Of a DNA stretch of 38,463 nucleotides, positions 17,329-25,050 are shown in pieces. The notes under the pieces are model-generated. The model saw only the letters and a program-made list of their open reading frames with translations, did not search any database and was not told where the DNA came from. Each line of letters begins with the position of its first letter. Position 1 is the stretch's first letter. Position numbers and translations under genes: made by a program. This stretch comes from an uncultured Chitinophagales bacterium (GTDB lineage: Bacteria; Bacteroidota; Bacteroidia; Chitinophagales; JAHDHT01), in the NCBI GenBank assembly GCA_938023075.1, contig CALHDG010000006.1:1-38463 (forward strand). Reading direction: 5' to 3'.

Positions 17329-17890
17329 TAATTTATATTCTTTTTTAGGGTTGTTTCTGTTTTGTAAGATAGGTGACTGAAATCAATAGAAATTTAAGTT
17401 ATGGGAGGGAGCAAATGCTATGTAAACTGTTAACAAGCAGACTTTACTGCCCAAAATGAAAAGGCACAGTTTTATATTTAATAGCTGTTAATTAAAGATT
17501 TGACTTTAACTGTTTTTGATAGGAAGATTTCTCCCTTTGCTTGAAAGAACACAGTGCTTGTCACTACAACCGAAGAGAGAGGTTTCGCGAAATCATACAA
17601 CAGACTTCTGATTTGATGTGCAGTTCATTTTACGGGCTAACCGTCAAAGTCCAAACAGTAGCAAACAAGGCAGATATTGCACAAATAATTCCACTCCCCT
17701 TCAGATACTGAATCAAGTTCAGCACAAGTTTCGCAGCGTGATGGTTTAGCTACCCAAAACTGTCATGCTACGATTCACTAGGCAACTTTGAATGCGCAGT
17801 ATCTTCTTTATATGCGTCGATTGAAATTCACTTGTGCTCCGCCTTAGACAGGTAGCCATTTTATGCAGAGTCAGGCGTTTTGAGATTAAA
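17329..17890. other. Intergenic region upstream of aceB, no supported gene
   Basis: No coding frame with protein-like composition was found on either strand. It contains a 30-base sequence (17703-17732, beginning AGATACTGAATCAAGTTCAG) that recurs with four changes at 26362-26391. Another hairpin-like patch lies around 17530-17600. It looks like accumulated repeat debris between the operon and the toxin-antitoxin pair. Confidence 0.5.
17703..17732. repeat. Dispersed 30-bp repeat, copy 1
   Basis: AGATACTGAATCAAGTTCAG followed by CACAAGTTTC; copy 2 at 26362-26391 is in the same orientation and differs at four positions. The inner GAATCAAGTTC is partly self-complementary. It resembles a widespread short intergenic repeat, which could not be checked here. 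Confidence 0.5.
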
Positions 17891-18196
17891 CTAAAAATTT
17901 TTAAATGGATTAGAAGCAGGATTTTGGCAATCATCAAAAATATAAACAATTACTAAGCTTTTACCCTGCTGACGATAATACAATTTTTTATATTTATCTA
18001 TTCGGTATTGTCTGATCGTCTTTTTGTTTTTTGTCCGTCTTCCTATTTCCGGATACTTAGTCAATTTTTCAATTAAGCCATCTACATTTTTCACAAATTC
18101 CATTGCCGCTTTTTCTGACAATTCAGTTTCGAGATAGCTTACAATTTCATCAAATTTTATAGCCGCTTTTTTGTTCCAAATTATTTGCCGAGCCAT
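17891..18196 (-). CDS. RelE/ParE-family toxin
   Basis: 101 residues with the ParE pattern: a start MARQIIWNKKAAIKFDEIVSYL, then ALEFVKN-like helix (AAMEFVKNVDGLIEKL), the YPEIGRRTKNKKTIRQYRI beta-entry and the C-terminal strand pair KKLYYRQQGKSLVIVYIFDD(C)QNP. Such toxins either poison gyrase (ParE) or cleave mRNA at the ribosome (RelE); the sequence favours the ParE/RelE superfamily without settling the target. The ATG at 18196 lies inside the end of the upstream antitoxin gene, a 16-base overlap typical of coupled toxin-antitoxin operons. Confidence 0.85.
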   Translation of the reverse strand: MARQIIWNKKAAIKFDEIVSYLETELSEKAAMEFVKNVDGLIEKLTKYPEIGRRTKNKKTIRQYRIDKYKKLYYRQQGKSLVIVYIFDDCQNPASNPFKNF

Positions 18197-18435
18197 TTTG
18201 CGTATTTCTTCATCACGTCTATATGCGTAACATGATTAGATTCATCTTTACTTTCTTCAATAGCTATTATTAGCTGACTTTTTTCCTGAGTCCCTAATTC
18301 ATCCCAATAATCTGTATCCTTTATCCAGTGTCCTACAAAGTCATTAACCAAATTTTTCAACTCCGTTAAAACAATATCATCATCAATTGATTCAATTAAG
18401 TCTACAATATGGCTCTTGGTTTCTAATGCACTCAT
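18181..18435 (-). CDS. Antitoxin partner of the ParE-family toxin
   Basis: 84 residues, acidic, beginning MSALETKSHIVDLIESIDDD and ending THIDVMKKYAKWLGK. It precedes and overlaps the toxin, the usual antitoxin position. Helical and Asp/Glu-rich, it has no obvious ribbon-helix-helix or helix-turn-helix motif; the C-terminal IDVMKKYAKWL helix is of the type that wraps around ParE/RelE toxins. In Bacteroidota many toxin partners are such small acidic proteins without a recognisable DNA-binding domain. Assignment rests mainly on position. Confidence 0.75.
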   Translation of the reverse strand: MSALETKSHIVDLIESIDDDIVLTELKNLVNDFVGHWIKDTDYWDELGTQEKSQLIIAIEESKDESNHVTHIDVMKKYAKWLGK

Positions 18436-18873
18436 ATAAAATTTTATTTTAGCTTTTTGACTTCCTTCAAATTTAAGTCAATAATCTTGCAAATCAAAAT
18501 AAGAAACCCAAACCATTCATCCTCCCAAACCAACCATTCAACATTTAATAAAGTAGTCCTGTCAATTTGAAGTTGAAAATATTGGCTTAGCAATTATTTT
18601 AGTGTCAAAATTAGCTGATTAATGGTAAATCTTGATTTTAAAATATACTAATATATAATGAAAAGAATAGTGGTACTTTTTTGCAAATTTGTAAGCTATT
18701 GATGAAATCTGAGGAGCTTGCGGAATAGATTATCATGCATCTCTCCCAAAAATCAAAACAGCTTGTGTTAAAATTTGGGCGAGATCGCTGATATTCCGTT
18801 TCGCTTCACTACACGGAATTCTGCGATGACGGCAGTGGTCATTAAAATTCTTAAATCAAAAAATCTCAACAAA
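18436..18873. other. Intergenic region between antitoxin and TPR pseudogene
   Basis: No convincing gene. Near the right end (18784-18827) is an inverted repeat: ATCGC..ATTCCGT and ACGGAAT..GCGAT around a loop containing TTCGCTTCACTA, followed by GACGGCAGTGG. It immediately precedes the pseudogene's start region. Confidence 0.45.
18784..18827. repeat. Inverted repeat in front of the TPR pseudogene
   Basis: Outer arms ATCGC/GCGAT and inner arms ATTCCGT/ACGGAAT give a two-part stem. It is more GC-rich than the flanks and resembles a Bacteroidota intergenic hairpin element. Confidence 0.5.
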
Positions 18874-19533
18874 ATGAAATTAAAACATTTTCTACCCATT
18901 GTTGCTCGCCTTGTTTTTTGCAACACCTACGCCCAACATAACAATACCCTGCGTGGTAAGTCCTTTATCTAATCAGTAGCAAACAACCTGCTGTGGGCGT
19001 AAAAATTTCGGGCGAGGTAAAGGGTGTTGGAATATAGCATGCCAATGTTCAATACACCACTTCCAAGGGTTCTTTCGAATTGGTTTTTCCTGCCGAAAGA
19101 GACGGACACCAGGTCGACCTTGAAATAGGAGCGGAAGATCAATTTGGAAAGGCAATAGAAGTAGTGAATGATAAAGAAGTGGAACTATGTCGTATACCCG
19201 CTATTGCCGGCGATGAATTTGAAATTATAGTTTGTCCTTTAGGCGAAAGAGATTTGGTGGCGAAACGCTATTACAACATTATAAAAACTTCTGCTGATTT
19301 AGCTTTGGAAGAAAAGAAAAGAGAGCTTAAAAAATTATTGGCAGCTAAAGGAAAAAACTATGAACAAATAACGGCATTGAGTGCAACAATCAATTACCTA
19401 TCTTAAAAAAGCCATTGCCTTAGGTTTCGATGCTTTGGAATGGTTGAAAACCGATGATAGTATGGATGGTTTAAGAGAGAAGTTTGAGTTTATTGAAATA
19501 ATGGAGCAATTGGAAAGGGTAATGAAAAAGTGA
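18874..19533 (+). pseudogene. Decayed gene for an exported TPR-type protein (both ends present, centre deleted, frameshifted)
   Basis: The ATG at 18874 starts a signal peptide (MKLKHFLPIVARLVFCNTYAQ) followed by HNNTLRGKSF and an early stop. In other frames the reading resumes as SSKQPAVGVKISGE, then ANVQYTTSKGSFELVFPAER and on through EIGAEDQFGKAIEVVNDKEVEL to ITALSATINYLS (stop near 19404). A further frame ends ALGFDALEWLKTDDSMDGLREKFEF...ERVMKK with a stop at 19531. These pieces match the two ends of large Bacteroidota periplasmic proteins with a carboxypeptidase-regulatory-like N-terminus and C-terminal tetratricopeptide repeats. At least three frame breaks are visible, and the body of the protein is missing. 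Confidence 0.65.
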
Positions 19534-19555
19534 AATCGTAAATGCATATCTGCTT

Positions 19556-19576
19556 TTTAGCGAAATTTTCGTAAAA
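19556..19576. promoter_or_regulatory. Inverted-repeat operator upstream of the regulator gene
   Basis: TTTAGCGAAATTTTCG followed by TAAAA. It shares the core TTTAGCGRAATTTTCG with the site upstream of aceB at 17308-17328; the right half-site lacks one C of CGCTAAA. It suggests autoregulation by the downstream protein. It ends 2 bases before the first ATG at 19578, which argues that translation starts further downstream. Confidence 0.6.
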
Positions 19577-19577
19577 G

Positions 19578-21089
19578 ATGTTTAAAGATATGAATTTGTT
19601 TATTTTTGCTCATTGTATGATCAATGACCAAAATCTCATAAAACTAATCTTCGGATTAAAAATTAAATACCTGCGCAACCAAAAGGAGTTATCTTATAAA
19701 GAATTGTCTGAAATTTCTGGTATCGGACTTTCGTATTTACACGAAATTGAGAAGGGAAAGAAATATCCGAAGGCTGATAAAATAATGAAACTATCGGAGG
19801 TGTTGGAGGTAGATTATGATGATTTGGTGAGCTTAAAATCGAACCGGACTTTGCAGCCCATTTTGGATTTGATTAAATCTGACATTTTTAAAGTATTTCC
19901 TTTAGAGAATTTTGGCTTGGAGCGCGATAAACTCATTGAACTGTTTTTGTACGCCCCTGAGCGATTAAATGCTTTTGTAAGTACCATCGAAAAAGTGATC
20001 AGAAGTCATCATATTAGTTTAGATGATTTTTATTTGAGTGCCTTATCATCTTACCAAAATATTCATAATAATTATTTTAAAGCGTTAGAAGAAGCGGTTA
20101 TTCAATTTAAAAAAGAGCATAAAGTAAAAACGGGTACTATTTTAAAACAAGCTCAATTGCTAAGGCTTTTAAAAAAAATTAGGAAGGTTAATGTGGATAT
20201 TGAAAAGATTAACCAACACAAGGAATTACGTGAAATTCGTTCTTTTTATAATGTAAAACAAAACACGCTTTTTTTAAATGGAGAATTAAATGATGCTCAA
20301 ATATGTTTTTTGTTAGCTCGAGAAATTGGCTTTGTTTATTTAAACTTAACGGAAAGACATTATGAGACTCGAATTATACAAATCAGCAATTACGAAAAAT
20401 TATTGAACAACTTTAAAGCCTCGTATTTTGCCGGTGCCTTACTAATTGACGAAAGTAATTTGATTAAAGACTTGAAGACGTTGTTTAGCAAAGCAACATG
20501 GCAACCCAATTATCTATTAGATCTCCTTAAAAAATACAAAGCCACACCCGAAATGTTTTTTCAGAGATTAACCAACATCTTACCAGAACATTTTAATATT
20601 AATGATTTGTTTTTCTTGCGTTTACACAGTAGCAGTGATCTGAAAGTTTTTTCCATTACCAAAGAACTTCATTTAAACCGCTTACATGCCCCTTATGCCA
20701 ATTACAACGACGAAAAATATTGTCGTCGTTGGGTTTCTATTGAAGTGCTTAAAAAGGTGCGGGTGAAAAAAGAAGAAAATGCCTTAGTAGCGAACGGACA
20801 AATTTCAGATTATCATAATTCAGATAATCAGTATTTACTTTGGTCGGTTGCGAAAAAAAATCATCAAAACCCAAAAGAGGGAACTAGTGTAAATATTGGT
20901 TTAAAAGTAGATGCACATTTGCGCAACACTATTCAATTTTTAAGTGATGATAAACTGAGTACCCAAAAAGTACACACTACTTGTCAACGTTGTTCTATTG
21001 AAGATTGTCTGCAACGTGCGGCTAACCCAGAAGTTTTGGAGAAAGAAAATGAGTTGAAAGAAATTGAGGAAATCTTAAAGCAACTATAA
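19578..21089 (+). CDS. XRE-type transcriptional regulator resembling the RamB/PrpR/ScfR (short-chain fatty acyl-CoA regulator) family
   Basis: 503 residues from the first ATG. The likely start is the third ATG at 19617 (MINDQNLIKLIFGLKIKYLR). An N-terminal helix-turn-helix (about 22-85: LSYKELSEISGIGLSYLHEIEKGKKYPKADKI) is followed by a long helical region, an IrrE-like middle part (NGELNDAQICFLLAREIGFVYL) and a C-terminal domain. That domain includes YCRRWVSIEVLKK and the signature CQRCSIEDCLQRA (C469, C472, C477), which matches the C-terminal Cys motif of RamB/PrpR-type proteins. In actinobacteria these control isocitrate lyase, malate synthase or methylcitrate genes in response to acyl-CoA or acetate, and PrpR carries an iron-sulphur cluster. 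Divergent from aceBA at 2.3 kb and sharing its operator, it is probably the aceBA regulator. The VOC gene follows by 3 bases. Confidence 0.8.
   Translation: MFKDMNLFIFAHCMINDQNLIKLIFGLKIKYLRNQKELSYKELSEISGIGLSYLHEIEKGKKYPKADKIMKLSEVLEVDYDDLVSLKSNRTLQPILDLIKSDIFKVFPLENFGLERDKLIELFLYAPERLNAFVSTIEKVIRSHHISLDDFYLSALSSYQNIHNNYFKALEEAVIQFKKEHKVKTGTILKQAQLLRLLKKIRKVNVDIEKINQHKELREIRSFYNVKQNTLFLNGELNDAQICFLLAREIGFVYLNLTERHYETRIIQISNYEKLLNNFKASYFAGALLIDESNLIKDLKTLFSKATWQPNYLLDLLKKYKATPEMFFQRLTNILPEHFNINDLFFLRLHSSSDLKVFSITKELHLNRLHAPYANYNDEKYCRRWVSIEVLKKVRVKKEENALVANGQISDYHNSDNQYLLWSVAKKNHQNPKEGTSVNIGLKVDAHLRNTIQFLSDDKLSTQKVHTTCQRCSIEDCLQRAANPEVLEKENELKEIEEILKQL
19601..19608 (+). promoter_or_regulatory. 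Candidate -7 box for the regulator gene
   Basis: TATTTTTG fits TAnnTTTG and lies 8 bases before the ATG at 19617. It implies a nearly leaderless transcript and supports 19617 as the real start. No strong -33 element is visible. Confidence 0.4.
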
Positions 21090-21092
21090 CGT

Positions 21093-21476
21093 ATGGAAGT
21101 CAGATTATTAAATGTTGTAGTGATGTGTGATGATTTTGAAGGGCAGGTCAATTGGTACAAAAATACATTTGACTTAAAAGAACTACTAAAAGAAAGTGGT
21201 GCTTATAATTATGTAGAGCTTGGTCACGATAACCTTGTTATTGTTGGGTTGACACCAGCAAAAGAAATGGAACATCAACCTGCGAAACTTAGAAATAATT
21301 CTACCCTGTTACAAATTACCGTAAAAGATATGAAAACACTTTTTGAAAAAATAAAAGCCAATGGAGGGAAAGTAAAATTTGGTCCCTCCTATCAAGAAAA
21401 ATACAATTTCAAATATGGTGCTATTGCCGATTTAGAAGGGAACGAAATTTGGGTGATTGAAGAGTTGGAGGAATGA
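21093..21476 (+). CDS. VOC (glyoxalase/bleomycin resistance) family protein
   Basis: 127 residues with the paired beta-alpha-beta-beta-beta plan: MEVRLLNVVVMCDDFEGQVNWYKNTF, then YNYVELGHDNLVIVGLTP, and in the second half LLQITVKDMKTLFEKIKANGG, AIADLEGNEIWVIEEL. The family binds a metal between the modules and acts on glutathione adducts, dioxygenase substrates or epimerises methylmalonyl-CoA; nothing here fixes the substrate. Placed 3 bases behind the regulator, it is almost certainly co-transcribed with it, so a small-molecule link to acyl-CoA or glyoxylate metabolism is plausible but unproven. Confidence 0.85.
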   Translation: MEVRLLNVVVMCDDFEGQVNWYKNTFDLKELLKESGAYNYVELGHDNLVIVGLTPAKEMEHQPAKLRNNSTLLQITVKDMKTLFEKIKANGGKVKFGPSYQEKYNFKYGAIADLEGNEIWVIEELEE

Positions 21477-21488
21477 AGTCATTATCCC

Positions 21489-22100
21489 TTACTTCACAGC
21501 ACAGGTCAACATCAACTCATCTTCTAAAAACAATTCCAACTCATCGCCAATACTAACCGGACCTACGCCTGCAGGTGTACCGGTAAAAATATAATCTCCT
21601 TTCTGTAATAAAATATATTTTGAAATATGATGGATGAGATAACTGAAATTGAAAATCAAATCTTGGCTAAAGCCATTTTGTTTTTCTTCTCCATTTTGTT
21701 TTAAACTAAAATTAATGTTTTCAGTATTTTTTAAAGAATTCAAAGGAACAAATTGGCTGATGGGCGCACTGCCGTCAAAGCCTTTCGCTATTTCCCATGG
21801 ATGTCCTTTTGCCTTCAAGGCGTTTTGTAGATCTCTTGCCGTAAAATCAATACCAACCGCTATTTCATCAAAATATTTATGCGCAAACTTTACGTCAACG
21901 TGTTTGGCATGGCGGCTCATTTTTATCACTAATTCGGCTTCAAAATGAATTTCTTTACTAAAATCAGGATAATAAAAAGGTTTATTATCCTTCAACAAAG
22001 CCGTAATGGGTTTCATAAAAACCAAGGGCTGTTTGGGCACCGGATTTTTTAACTCTTTAGCATGATCCACATAATTTCTACCAATACAAAATATTTTCAT
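21489..22100 (-). CDS. Fumarylacetoacetate hydrolase (FAH) family protein, FAHD1-like
   Basis: 203 residues, the short FAH-fold form. Hallmarks: FCIGRNYVDHAKELKNPVP at the N-terminus, PLVFMKPITALL, the metal-binding acid cluster in KEIHFEAELVIKM (around 50-62), VGIDFTARDLQ with its aspartate, AKGFDGSAPIS and the C-terminal GDYIFTGTPAGVGPVSIGDELEL. Relatives act as acylpyruvate hydrolases or oxaloacetate decarboxylase/tautomerases in the cytoplasm; the exact substrate is not determined. It converges with the VOC gene, leaving 12 bases between stops, and lies 15 bases downstream of the acetyltransferase gene on the same strand. Confidence 0.88.
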   Translation of the reverse strand: MKIFCIGRNYVDHAKELKNPVPKQPLVFMKPITALLKDNKPFYYPDFSKEIHFEAELVIKMSRHAKHVDVKFAHKYFDEIAVGIDFTARDLQNALKAKGHPWEIAKGFDGSAPISQFVPLNSLKNTENINFSLKQNGEEKQNGFSQDLIFNFSYLIHHISKYILLQKGDYIFTGTPAGVGPVSIGDELELFLEDELMLTCAVK

Positions 22101-22115
22101 ACCACAATTATAAAA

Positions 22116-22556
22116 TTAACAATCCCAAAAATAATAATAATGACTTTCATCTAGCTGAAAACCGGTTTTAGGGTAAAGATGCTTACCTTCTACATTTGCT
22201 TTTTCAGTTTCTAAAAACATACCACACGATCCACTTTCTTTACATAATCTTTTGGCAGCATCAATTAAGGCAATTGAGTAGCCTTGTCTTCTATAAGCCT
22301 TTGCTACAAATAAATCATTTAATATCCACAAACGCTGCATTCGGGTTGAGGAAAAAAGTGGGTATAATTGTACAAAGCCCGTTAAGGTTTCTTCCTTGTT
22401 ACAGGCTACATATATTATTGATTCGTTTCGCTCTATACGAGCAGTCAAAAATTGTTTAGCCGCTTCCAAGTCAGATGCTTTTCGATAAAAAACCCGGTAT
22501 TGATCGAATAAGTTACTGAGTTGGTCGATGTCTGTTAATGTTGCTTTTCTTACCAC
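22116..22556 (-). CDS. GNAT-family N-acetyltransferase
   Basis: 146 residues. The acetyl-CoA binding region is visible as ILNDLFVAKAYRRQGYSIALIDAAKRL (R/Q-x-x-G-x-S variant of the usual pyrophosphate loop), preceded by ETLTGFVQLYPLFSSTRM and followed by FLETEKANVEGKHLYPKTGFQ, a common GNAT ending. It probably acetylates a small amine or protein amino group; the substrate is unknown. The start is a GTG at 22556 that overlaps the last seven bases of the upstream ATPase gene (GTGGTAA), implying translational coupling. Confidence 0.88.
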   Translation of the reverse strand: MVRKATLTDIDQLSNLFDQYRVFYRKASDLEAAKQFLTARIERNESIIYVACNKEETLTGFVQLYPLFSSTRMQRLWILNDLFVAKAYRRQGYSIALIDAAKRLCKESGSCGMFLETEKANVEGKHLYPKTGFQLDESHYYYFWDC

Positions 22557-23692
22557 AAAGTATGTATTTTCTTCAATTCATCCACTTTTTCTTTCAATAC
22601 TTCTTTTGAAGCTCCTTCTTCTTTCATTTTCATCACGCTATCTTTAAGTGTAGAAAATTCCATGAGCTTTGAGGTGCGATCATCATTACTGTCAGTTTCT
22701 AAATCAAAAACTTTTGTTAAAATTTCATCATACCTCAAATACTTGGGATTAATATAATAATGATCAACATGGTTTTTCCCTCTAAAATAAGGTTCTCTAA
22801 ACACGGTGCCGTTATCATTATATTTTAACTCTACAACTTCCCATGGTTCAAAATTAGAGGCTATTAAAGGAGAATGAGTTGCGTAAACAAATTGACAATT
22901 TACGGTAAAACTTTTATAAAAGTCTATTAGCTGATTTTGAATATCCGGATACAAACTGTTTTCAGGCTCATCAATGAGTATGATGGTATTTTTAGGCTCC
23001 AACACAAATAGCGGAATAAACTTATAGATCATTTTAAAAACTCCAGAACTCCATGAATTTTGAGGAATGGCTTTTTGATCTAAGGTTTCAATTTCCAAAA
23101 ACTCTAAATTTTCATAAGACTCGAATTCAAATTCGGTCTTAATCTTTACGTTTAGATTTTTTAATATCGGATCAAATTTTTCAGCAATTTTTTTAAGCGG
23201 ACTTTTATTTTTTTTAAGTTCTTTTTGCAGCTTATCGAGCTCCAGTTGAACTAAACGAGTATCACTAACTTTCTCCAATTCCTTAGAAAAATTGACTCGT
23301 TGCTTAACTTCATTTTCTTTATGGGTTCTTATCAATTTTTTAAAAGAATCCCATATTTCTTTTACTCTAATTTTATTAACAATAGTTCCTTTTAAAGGAA
23401 TGGTTGGAGCAATTGAATCACTTGCCGGAAAAAATAATATTTCAGGAAATTCGGATGAATTTTTACTGATATTTTCATAGCTACTTTTAAAATGATCTTC
23501 TATCGATTTCACTTTATCATTAATCATTTTTTTAAGCAAGGTTGTTTTGCCTGTAGCACTTTGCCCAATAATACATATTTTATCTAAGGGCATACCTTCT
23601 TTTTGATGCCCCTTAGGATAAGTTAGATCTAAACTAAAATCTTTAAACTGTTGAAAATCTTTTATATACAGACCATCAATTTTCATACTCAA
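22550..23692 (-). CDS. AAA-family ATPase, SMC/OLD-like, stand-alone
   Basis: 380 residues with an ABC-type ATPase core: N-terminal LYIKDFQQFKDFSLDL, Walker A GQSATGKT (43-50), a central helical insertion rich in Lys/Glu (about 110-185) that may form a coiled coil, a signature-like NSWSSGVFKM replacing LSGGQ, Walker B NTIILIDEPENSLYP near 236 and the H-loop VYATHSPLIAS near 270. The pattern is that of RecF/OLD-like chromosomal or anti-phage ATPases (AAA_21 group). No TOPRIM or nuclease domain is fused; the C-terminal 70 residues are charged and helical. Its gene overlaps a GNAT gene. Function is unknown; a defence or repair role is only a possibility. Confidence 0.85.
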   Translation of the reverse strand: MSMKIDGLYIKDFQQFKDFSLDLTYPKGHQKEGMPLDKICIIGQSATGKTTLLKKMINDKVKSIEDHFKSSYENISKNSSEFPEILFFPASDSIAPTIPLKGTIVNKIRVKEIWDSFKKLIRTHKENEVKQRVNFSKELEKVSDTRLVQLELDKLQKELKKNKSPLKKIAEKFDPILKNLNVKIKTEFEFESYENLEFLEIETLDQKAIPQNSWSSGVFKMIYKFIPLFVLEPKNTIILIDEPENSLYPDIQNQLIDFYKSFTVNCQFVYATHSPLIASNFEPWEVVELKYNDNGTVFREPYFRGKNHVDHYYINPKYLRYDEILTKVFDLETDSNDDRTSKLMEFSTLKDSVMKMKEEGASKEVLKEKVDELKKIHTLW

Positions 23693-23729
23693 ATGTACTA
23701 AATTTTGCCATAACCAGTATATACAACAC

Positions 23730-24869
23730 CTACTTCAAAATACCTCTCGCTATCACAATGCGCTGCACCTCCGAAGTACCCTCGTAAATTTGCGTAATTT
23801 TGGCGTCACGCATCAAACGCTCCACGTGATATTCTTTCACATAACCATAGCCCCCATGAATTTGAACCGCTTCCACCGTAGTTTTCATAGCCACTTCACT
23901 ACAAAACAATTTTGCCATCGCTGAAGATTGTCCATAATCCAACTGTTGATCTTTATCAAATGCCGATTTTAAACACAGCAAACGAGCCGCTTCAATTTCC
24001 ATCGCCATATCTGCCAACTTAAACTGTATGGCTTGATGATGCATAATTTCCTTACCAAACGCTTTGCGTTCTTTGGAGTAAGCCAATGCCAACTCATATG
24101 CGCCAGAAGCAATTCCAAGAGCTTGCGCCGCTATGCCAATTCTACCACCCGATAAGGTTTTCATGGCAAACTTAAATCCAAAACCCTCTTCCCCAATCCG
24201 GTTGGCTTTAGGTACTTTCACATCTTGAAACATCACCGAACAAGTATCAGAAGAGCGAATGCCCAACTTTTGTTCTTTCCCTCCGGTGGTCACCCCAGTC
24301 GTGCCAGCTTCTACTATAAAGGCATTGATGCCTCTATGCCCGGCTTCCGCATTGGTTTGTGCCATCACCAAATACACACCGGCTTGCTTGCCATTGGTAA
24401 TCCAATTTTTGGTGCCGTTCAACAAATAGTGATCGCCTTTATCTTCTGCTGAAGTTCTTTGCATAGTAGCATCGCTGCCGGCTTCTGGTTCGCTTAAACA
24501 AAAAGCACCAACCATTTCTCCTTTCGCCAAGGGTACTAAATATTGTTGCTTCTGCTCTTCTGTACCGAAAGTTTCTATACCCCAACACACTAACGAATTG
24601 TTCACCGACATACAAACTGATACGGAATTATCAATCTTAGAAATTTCTTCCATCGCCAATACGTACGAAGTCGTATCCATTCCGCCGCCGCCATATTTAG
24701 GGTCAACCATCATACCCAAAAAACCGAGCTTACCCAACTCGCTAATTTGTTCCGTAGCCACTTCCATTTTATCATCGCGCTCAATTACACCAGGTTTACA
24801 CACGTTTTGTGCAAAGTCTCGCGCCGCCTTTTGTATCATTTTGTGTTCTTCCGTTAACTGAAAATTCAT
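23730..24869 (-). CDS. Acyl-CoA dehydrogenase (short/medium-chain or butyryl-CoA type)
   Basis: Oxidises acyl-CoA to trans-2-enoyl-CoA with FAD, passing electrons to electron-transfer flavoprotein. Starting at the ATG at 24869 gives 379 residues and the canonical N-terminus MNFQLTEEHKMIQKAARDFA; a longer frame to 24926 adds 19 untypical residues, and the A-rich GAG leader favours 24869. Visible blocks: GMMVDPKYGGGGMDTTSYVL, GAFCLSEPEAGSDATMQRTSA, YLLNGTKNWITNG, FGFKFAMKTLSGGRIGIAAQ, RKAFGKEIMHHQAIQF, EAVQIHGGYGYVKEY and IYEGTSEVQRIVIARGIL with the catalytic glutamate. Supplies acetyl-CoA by beta-oxidation, which fits the nearby glyoxylate-shunt genes. Confidence 0.93.
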   Translation of the reverse strand: MNFQLTEEHKMIQKAARDFAQNVCKPGVIERDDKMEVATEQISELGKLGFLGMMVDPKYGGGGMDTTSYVLAMEEISKIDNSVSVCMSVNNSLVCWGIETFGTEEQKQQYLVPLAKGEMVGAFCLSEPEAGSDATMQRTSAEDKGDHYLLNGTKNWITNGKQAGVYLVMAQTNAEAGHRGINAFIVEAGTTGVTTGGKEQKLGIRSSDTCSVMFQDVKVPKANRIGEEGFGFKFAMKTLSGGRIGIAAQALGIASGAYELALAYSKERKAFGKEIMHHQAIQFKLADMAMEIEAARLLCLKSAFDKDQQLDYGQSSAMAKLFCSEVAMKTTVEAVQIHGGYGYVKEYHVERLMRDAKITQIYEGTSEVQRIVIARGILK

Positions 24870-25005
24870 TGCTCTTTTTTTAAGCTGACGAAGATATAAA
24901 GATTTAACATCCTTAGCAACATTCATTTTTTTTAGAAACGAAACCTATGGTATATACATCAACGCGCAGCCTGCCATCCGTTCAAATGCTGCGGCTATGC
25001 TGCAA

Positions 25006-25050
25006 AGCCAACCCTTCAGGCAGCATAACCACTGCTGTCAGGGTTAGGCT
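25006..25050. repeat. Inverted repeat upstream of acyl-CoA dehydrogenase
   Basis: AGCCAACCCT at the left is matched by AGGGTTAGGCT at the right with a one-base bulge. The 24-base loop carries CTGC/GCAG-like complementarity (GGCAGCATAACCACTGCTGTC). It probably belongs to the dispersed intergenic repeat class. Confidence 0.5.

Noticed and set aside
17746-17949. A 67-codon frame overlapping the toxin's end
   Set aside because: Overlaps the well-supported toxin in another frame and has no domain.
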